From contig NC_079204.1 in assembly GCF_026745355.1 (NCBI RefSeq), positions 3,467,103-3,531,102 on the forward strand: a stretch of DNA of 64,000 nucleotides. The letters run 5' to 3'. Made by a program: the position numbers and the translations under genes. The notes beneath the pieces were generated by a model. The model ran no database searches, was not told the origin of the DNA, and saw only the letters and a program-made list of their open reading frames with translations. This DNA comes from Beta vulgaris subsp. vulgaris. Its lineage: Eukaryota; Streptophyta; Magnoliopsida; Caryophyllales; Amaranthaceae. Of the stretch, positions 58,457-64,000 are shown in pieces (position 1 is the stretch's first letter; each line of letters opens with the position of its first letter).

Positions 58457-58840
58457 GGGTGTGTTTATCCCTCAGATCTAAATCCAAACTTCAGACTGTG
58501 CCACATCAGCTTTCCACTAATTTTTACCTACTTTTTACTTTTCAGACTCACTCCAGACTCATTCCAGTTTTATACATTATCCCTCATACTCTATCCATAC
58601 TATCTACCAAAAATTTAAAATATGGCAGATTTTTACAAAGAAAAAAATAAAAGACACATGGCAGATTTTTGGTGGCCTAGAAAGTATGGGTCCCATATCA
58701 ATAGTCTTGGTGGAGTCTTGATTATCCAAACCCATCTCAAGACTCACATTGATTTTGTTGAAGATTATCCGTGAGACTCTCTGAGTCTTGGCAAAGTCTG
58801 TACCTCAGACTCTTGCTCAAGACCAGCGATAAAGACACCC
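58457..58840. mobile_element. Tourist-like MITE (GGGTGTGTTTATC ends)
   Basis: The ends GGGTGTGTTTATC and (complement) GGGTGTCTTTATC differ at one base, and TTA lies on both sides (58454-58456, 58841-58843). The interior repeats CTCAGACTC, CCAGACTCA and GAGTCTTG in both orientations. Non-coding. Confidence 0.85.
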
Positions 58841-59041
58841 TTAGAGTGAGAACAAACAAACATCCCATCAAAAGAAACCTAAACAAAGCGACATCACATA
58901 AACAAACCCTATTGAGTGTATGGTTGAGAAAAATAAGGTATGAGGTATGAGTTTAGAACGACTAAAATTTATATACAGTGTTTGTTTGCAAAATTTTACA
59001 TTTCTAAACCCATACCTCAAACCCATAAGGTATGGAATTTA

Positions 59042-59359
59042 GGCTATGTTTAGTTCACCTGAATTTTTCTGATCTGAATTTATCTGAATTTATTTTTTCT
59101 GATCTGATCTGAATTACAAGATTTTATCTTTTAGATTTTTCTCAATATATAAGAAAAAATATAGTCATGTGGGGTCTTGTTTGATTCGTCTCAATGAGTA
59201 CTTTATCAATATTCATTTATTATAATTTTTACTAATAGTAATGAAAGATATTTAATAGTAATAATGATTTATAAATATAAGCATGATCTGAACTTATTTT
59301 TTCTGATCTGATCTGATTAGATCTGAAATAAGCAAAAATAAGGTGAACTAAACATAACC
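59042..59359. mobile_element. Tourist-like MITE (GGCTATGTTTAGTTCACCT ends)
   Basis: The ends GGCTATGTTTAGTTCACCT and (complement) GGTTATGTTTAGTTCACCT differ at one base. TTA flanks both sides (59039-59041, 59360-59362). The subterminal zones repeat TCTGATCTGAATT; the centre (about 59150-59270) resembles Stowaway interiors found elsewhere in this window, so it may be composite. Confidence 0.88.
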
Positions 59360-59362
59360 TTA

Positions 59363-61980
59363 GAAACCCAAGCAGGGAGGTGGATATGACTCATACTAAA
59401 CTTTACTGAACCTTCATGTATAAAAATAAAAGAAAATTTCAAGATAAATCCAAACAAATGAAATCAAGTATCAAGTTCCAACCCCATACTACCCCATTTT
59501 CATTCCTTATTTCAGACCTATACCACTTCGTTAACCAAACGCCCCCTTGATGTGCTTGAAGTTTGCATTTTTTTTGGGCGGTTTAATCAATTTGATATGT
59601 ATCCTGCTTTGGCCTCCTTGATATGAGGCATCTTTGATTCTTAAGCAAACTTAATTTAATCCATATCAATTATTCGATCACTAATATCTTGAAATCCTGT
59701 GGCCAGTTATGTGCTTTCCAGATTTGATTAAGAAACTTATAATATAAGCAGATAATTAATGTTTATGAAGAAGCTCATTGTCACATGTAGATGCAGTGAT
59801 CATTAATCATGTGCAACCTTGTCTAGACAAGTAAACTTACATGATATAATATAATATGTTCTAATATTTATATTCCATACTCTAAATTTGTTATACGTAT
59901 TTATTAACAATATATATGTTTCAAATTAGAAGGGTAATAAGAAATAAAGATCAATATTGAACTTTAATCTCGATTAATTTTATATGATACATTATTAACC
60001 GTAATACTAAAGATAGTAATAATATTCACGGTATCATTGTGTATCAAAACACAAAATCTCAAATAAAACCAAGTATTATTAAGGAGGTTTTTGTGGTTAT
60101 ACTTTTTTTTACATGATGTACCAAATTGACCTAGAGATAAGTGCACTTTAGACACATGTATTATTGGCTTAATTCATGCAAACGAAGACCCTCTTTTTTT
60201 GTTTAATAATTTATTATTGTTGTTGTTATTATTAGATACGTATGTTCTAATGATATACGAGAAATCTAAAATTTAGGCGTTAGTATACCTACTTCTAAGT
60301 ATGTACACCCAAATGTAAATATGATAAACATAGTATTTTGCAGTATGATCCATTATATAGGATGAAACTAACTCATCCTCAAAGTTCAATTAACCATGAG
60401 AATAATATTAAGTACACTTTTAGGGTTCCCTGAAAAATAATATGAACAACATTGGATAAAATGTGGACAAGTGTGAAACTATTGCACCTATATGCGCCTA
60501 CAAAATAATACTCTTAATTTGATGATTAATGATCATAATAGTTCTAGAATGATTGAAAGTCAAATTGCAGTGTTTTCCACGTTCATTGAGTCTTGGGTGT
60601 GGAATTTTGCGGCATTACATAGGATTCTAACATAGATAGCTAAGTAAATACTTATAGCTCTATCAATATGATGGAATAAGATTCGTCTTTGTAAATTGAA
60701 AAGCAAGAAATTAGAAATATGAAAAAGATAAAGTAGAAGAGGGAATACCATAAAGTAAGCAAATTCCTTCTACCTTTCAAAATCAAGATAATTATTTTAT
60801 ATTTCCCAATTTCTTATAGTTTTGATTAGGCATTAAGATATTATCTAGGTAGCAAGCGATATTTTGATACAAGTTTAATTTAAGAGAAAAAATATGTAAT
60901 GATGGAATAGATTATAGTAATTAAATAATTGAGGATCTGTTCTGTTCAATTTATTTTATTATTTTATCTTATTTTTTTTTAAAAATGAGTGGAGATAAAT
61001 TAACATAACATCTTATTTTATCTTATCTTATTTGATTTTATAAAATTTTATGTAAGTTAAAATAAGTTGAAGGAACCTCATTTACTTAGCTTGGAACCTT
61101 ATTTTAAGGATGATTATAGAAGAATTGCATTACGTGGAGCAATTCTTGTATCAATAATCTTTCGACTGATTCCTCTAGTATGTTACGTAGCACATTACCA
61201 ATGAAATAGCAACAAACAATGCTACTCAAGCAATGAAGCAACTAGGAGTATATAGTAGTATATTATTAGTAAAATCAAGATAATAAAAAATTGTTGTGTA
61301 ATTGACTTTTCATATAATGGGGAAATTTTATGAGTTTAATCTTCACATAGACGTATGGACTATGGTGTCCTTCAGAGTAAAACTAGATAAACATGTTGCC
61401 CAAATTTATTAAACGGAAAGTTAGAGATAAAACTACGTAAAAGGTGAATCTCAATAAAATAAGATTAATCTACCCTACTTTCACTCAATAATATACAATT
61501 ATTTATATAAGTCACGTTTTGAACTTTTGGAAAAATTGACATTAGTCCAAACTCCTAATTGTGGTTAATTTGGTTTAAAAGGTCCCAACTTTTAATTTTC
61601 TCATAGTAGTCCCAACTTTAATTAGAGTTCTCCTCTATAACGATTTATCAACTTAATGAATTTGCTGAATAATTAGTTAATTAAAATACACGACACTCAA
61701 CCAATAACCCTTTAGTTAAACTAATTAAAGCTCTTAATACATGGTAATTAACTGATTTTTATCAAATTAATTAAGCTGAAGGATCGTTCAGAGAAGAGAA
61801 TCCCAAATTAAAATTGGGACTGTTGTGATCAAGAGTTGGAATCATTTAAAGTGAATCAACCATAGTTGAGAATGATGCTGGCAATTTTTCGTTAATGCAC
61901 CTATAAACTAGTACTTCATTTTAAAAGTGACCATCACAAGGGGCAAACCCATACAATTTTTAGGGGTGAAGGGGAATTTT
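59363..61980. other. Gene-free AT-rich DNA
   Basis: No gene recognised. A degenerate relative of the outer Tourist-like element of 13900-14948 lies at about 60932-61080 (GGATCTGTTCTGTTCAATTT ... AAAATAAGTTGAAGG). Nothing else could be classified up to the retrotransposon LTR. Confidence 0.45.
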
Positions 61981-62278
61981 TGTTGGATGTACATCTCAAA
62001 TCTCACACTAGAGAGATAAAAAAGAGTTGTTTACTTTATGAGAGTTCACCTACTCCATTAGTATTAGGCCTTTTCGGAAGGAGTCCAAACACAAATATGT
62101 GTAGGTTAGACCCAAAGCGGATAGTATCATACTATTAGATTATGTAAATATTAGGTAGAATATTATGTAATATCTTTAGGCTGATTTAGCTCCTTAATTA
62201 TAGCCTAGTATTATGTTGTATAATTGGTATATTAACCTTTGGAAAGGAATGGAAAAGGCACGGAAAACATTTCCTTCA
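61981..62278 (+). mobile_element. 5' LTR of a Ty1/copia retrotransposon
   Basis: The segment starts TGTTGGATGTACATCTC and ends TTCCTTCA, with the TG...CA termini normal for LTRs, and is followed immediately by a primer binding site. It is about 298 bp long, typical for copia. The left five bases (ATTTT, 61976-61980) would be the target duplication; the right LTR lies outside the window and cannot be compared. Confidence 0.82.
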
Positions 62279-62288
62279 TGGTATCAGA
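62279..62288 (+). promoter_or_regulatory. Retrotransposon primer binding site (initiator tRNA-Met)
   Basis: TGGTATCAGA directly after the LTR is complementary to the 3' end of plant initiator methionine tRNA, the usual primer for copia minus-strand DNA synthesis. It fixes the LTR right border at 62278. Confidence 0.9.
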
Positions 62289-62358
62289 TTCTTAGGGTTA
62301 TTTTCCGCTGCCCTATTCTCTCTCATCCTTCTTCTTCCTTCTTCCTCTTTGCTCAGCC

Positions 62359-64000
62359 ATGACTGGTGCCACTCCCGTCAAATCCCCTCACACGTTCCAT
62401 CCGGCGCTCGCCGTATCCAATATCAAAAATCATGTCTCTGTGATTCTTGAGATGGAAAACTCTCAATATGGAACGTGGGCTGAGCTCTTTAAGATCCATG
62501 CCCGCTCTCACAAAGTTCTTCATCACATTATTCCTCCACCCAAAGGGAAAGAGCAACCGACACCGTCGACCAATGCCGAACTTGAGCTATGGACCACCAT
62601 TGATGCCACTGTGCTCCAATGGATATATTCGACTATTTCGAATGACCTTTTAAACACCATTATCGAACCCGATGCTACTGCCATGGAAGCATGGGATCGG
62701 TTACGTGACATTTTTCAAGATCACCAAAACTCACGTGCAGTGACTCTTGAGCAGGAATTCACCACCACTCGCATGGAGGATTTTACGTCGGCTTCCGCAT
62801 ATTGTCAGCGTTTAAAGAGCCTTGCGGATCAACTTAAAAATGTAGGGGCCCCGGTTAGCAGTAGCCGCTTGGTTCTTCAACTTGTGTCGGGTCTCACCGA
62901 CGCCTACAAAGCCGTAGGAACACAAATTCGCCATGCTAAGCCTCTTCCCTCTTTCACCGAGGCGCGTTCTTCTCTTGTCTTGGAAGAACGTGAACTTGCT
63001 GCCATGGCTTCACACGGTTCTGCTTCCGTTCTAGTGGCTACTCTTGATGAGGTATCTTCTCCATCTGAAAATTCGGGCTCCTCCAAAGGAAAAAATAAAA
63101 ATACTGCTCGTCCTTCTGGTGGCCGGAAAGGGGGTTCTGGTCGGGGCTCCGGTGGCGGCAGGGTTGGCTCTGGTGGCCAGCGCGGTGGTGGTCGCAGTAC
63201 CGGCGGTCCGGTTCGGCAGCAGCAGCCATGGCAGATGGGCCATTGGCAGTGGATACCGGCTCCCCCTCCTCCTTGCCCTTTTCCTACTACACGTTGGGCT
63301 CGACCCACTGCTGCCCCAGCAGGCCCAACGAGGCAGGGAGGAGTGTTGGGCTCACATCCAGCTCCTCAATTATATAATGCAGAAGCTCCTGCTTCCTTGG
63401 TGCCCACGGATATTGAGACAGCTCTACACACCATGACTTTGACTCCTCCTGATCCGACATGGTACATGGACACTGGCGCCACATCTCATATGACCTCCAC
63501 AAACGGTAATCTCTCGTCCTATTTTAATTTGAGTACTCAAAATAGTGGTATCATTGTCGGTAGTGGCCATTCTATTCCAATTCGTGGTTGTGGTGATGCA
63601 TGTCTGCCTTCTCCTAATCCCCCTTTATCCTTACGTAATGTTTTACATGCTCCTAAACTCATTAAGAATTTAATTTCAGTTCGGAAATTCACTACTGATA
63701 ATTCTGTAACTGTTGAATTTGATCCTTATGGGTTTTCTGTGAAGGATTTTCGGACGGGGGTGCCGATAATGCGATGTGATAGCGGGGGTGACTTATATCC
63801 CATTACCCCTACTACTCTTCCAAACACAACTCCATCAACCTTTGCTGCTTTGTCTCCTACACTTTGGCATGCTCGTTTGGGTCACCCGGGAGCATCTATT
63901 TTGGAGTCTCTTCGGCTCAATAACCATATTGCTTGTAATAAAACTAGTAGTTCTTGTGTTTGTCAATCCTGTGTTTTGGGTACTCATGTTAAGTTACCAT
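62359..64000 (+). CDS. Ty1/copia gag-pol polyprotein, 5' part, runs off the window
   Basis: One uninterrupted frame of 547 codons from ATG at 62359 to the window end, with no stop or shift. Residues about 10-210 are a copia Gag (UBN2/retrotran_gag type: [20 protein letters not shown], then [20 protein letters not shown]). Next comes a Gly/Arg-rich stretch ([20 protein letters not shown]) where a CCHC zinc knuckle usually sits; I see none. The aspartic protease active site is [12 protein letters not shown] at about residues 366-377. The GAG-pre-integrase motif [17 protein letters not shown] follows at about 505-521, and the integrase zinc-binding region starts at the edge. Integrase core, reverse transcriptase and RNase H should follow beyond 64000. 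The intact frame suggests a young insertion. Confidence 0.92.
   Translation, partial: MTGATPVKSPHTFHPALAVSNIKNHVSVILEMENSQYGTWAELFKIHARSHKVLHHIIPPPKGKEQPTPSTNAELELWTTIDATVLQWIYSTISNDLLNTIIEPDATAMEAWDRLRDIFQDHQNSRAVTLEQEFTTTRMEDFTSASAYCQRLKSLADQLKNVGAPVSSSRLVLQLVSGLTDAYKAVGTQIRHAKPLPSFTEARSSLVLEERELAAMASHGSASVLVATLDEVSSPSENSGSSKGKNKNTARPSGGRKGGSGRGSGGGRVGSGGQRGGGRSTGGPVRQQQPWQMGHWQWIPAPPPPCPFPTTRWARPTAAPAGPTRQGGVLGSHPAPQLYNAEAPASLVPTDIETALHTMTLTPPDPTWYMDTGATSHMTSTNGNLSSYFNLSTQNSGIIVGSGHSIPIRGCGDACLPSPNPPLSLRNVLHAPKLIKNLISVRKFTTDNSVTVEFDPYGFSVKDFRTGVPIMRCDSGGDLYPITPTTLPNTTPSTFAALSPTLWHARLGHPGASILESLRLNNHIACNKTSSSCVCQSCVLGTHVKLP

Noticed and set aside
62904..63308. Long minus-strand frames within the retrotransposon
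   Set aside because: They are antisense shadows of the GC-rich gag-pol frame.
1..64000. CRISPR arrays, operons or prokaryotic defence systems
   Set aside because: The window is plant nuclear DNA; no regularly spaced direct repeats with unique spacers and no bacterial gene organisation were seen.

Overview
This is a nuclear chromosome segment from a flowering plant, most likely a eudicot. The AT-rich DNA carries intron-rich genes of plant-specific families, a eukaryotic tRNA gene, a decayed plastid DNA insertion and a dense layer of plant transposable elements. The style of the Tourist, Stowaway and hAT miniature elements suggests a Caryophyllales-type genome, but that is only an impression; the sequence alone does not fix the species.

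There are six protein-coding genes outside transposons. In order they are: an intronless lung-seven-transmembrane (GPR107/CAND-type) membrane protein (minus, 11001-12359); a two-exon defensin-like secreted cysteine-rich peptide (plus, 16960-17725); a two-exon 72-residue single-pass membrane protein (minus, 19260-23020); a four-exon GRF-interacting factor / SSXT-domain co-activator (minus, 25196-27732); a gene of at least 14 coding exons for a conserved plant coiled-coil protein with a C-terminal globular domain (minus, 30823-40440); and an 11-exon CDPK-related kinase (plus, 47185-54635). A tRNA-Val(AAC) gene lies at 15808-15881. All exon joins listed were checked for frame by hand.

The right edge (61981-64000) is the 5' part of a Ty1/copia retrotransposon: LTR, primer binding site, then a gag-pol frame still open at the window end. 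Other mobile DNA includes Tourist-like elements with TTA/TAA duplications, one carrying a nested hAT-like element with an exact 8-bp duplication. There is also a Mutator-like element with a 9-bp duplication inside an intron, three SINE copies with recognisable target duplications, short Helitrons, about ten Stowaway-like elements and a collapsed LINE. A degraded plastid atpA fragment sits at about 18675-18955.

The genes are unrelated plant housekeeping, signalling and defence genes, not a cluster. No undescribed multi-gene system is evident. The most unusual structure is a nearly perfect inverted repeat with 158-bp arms at 57283-57606 (one mismatch, 8-base loop), flanked by a foldback element whose ends are themselves palindromes and by a Helitron-like end. 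The coiled-coil gene also shows evidence of an optional exon and an alternative C-terminus.
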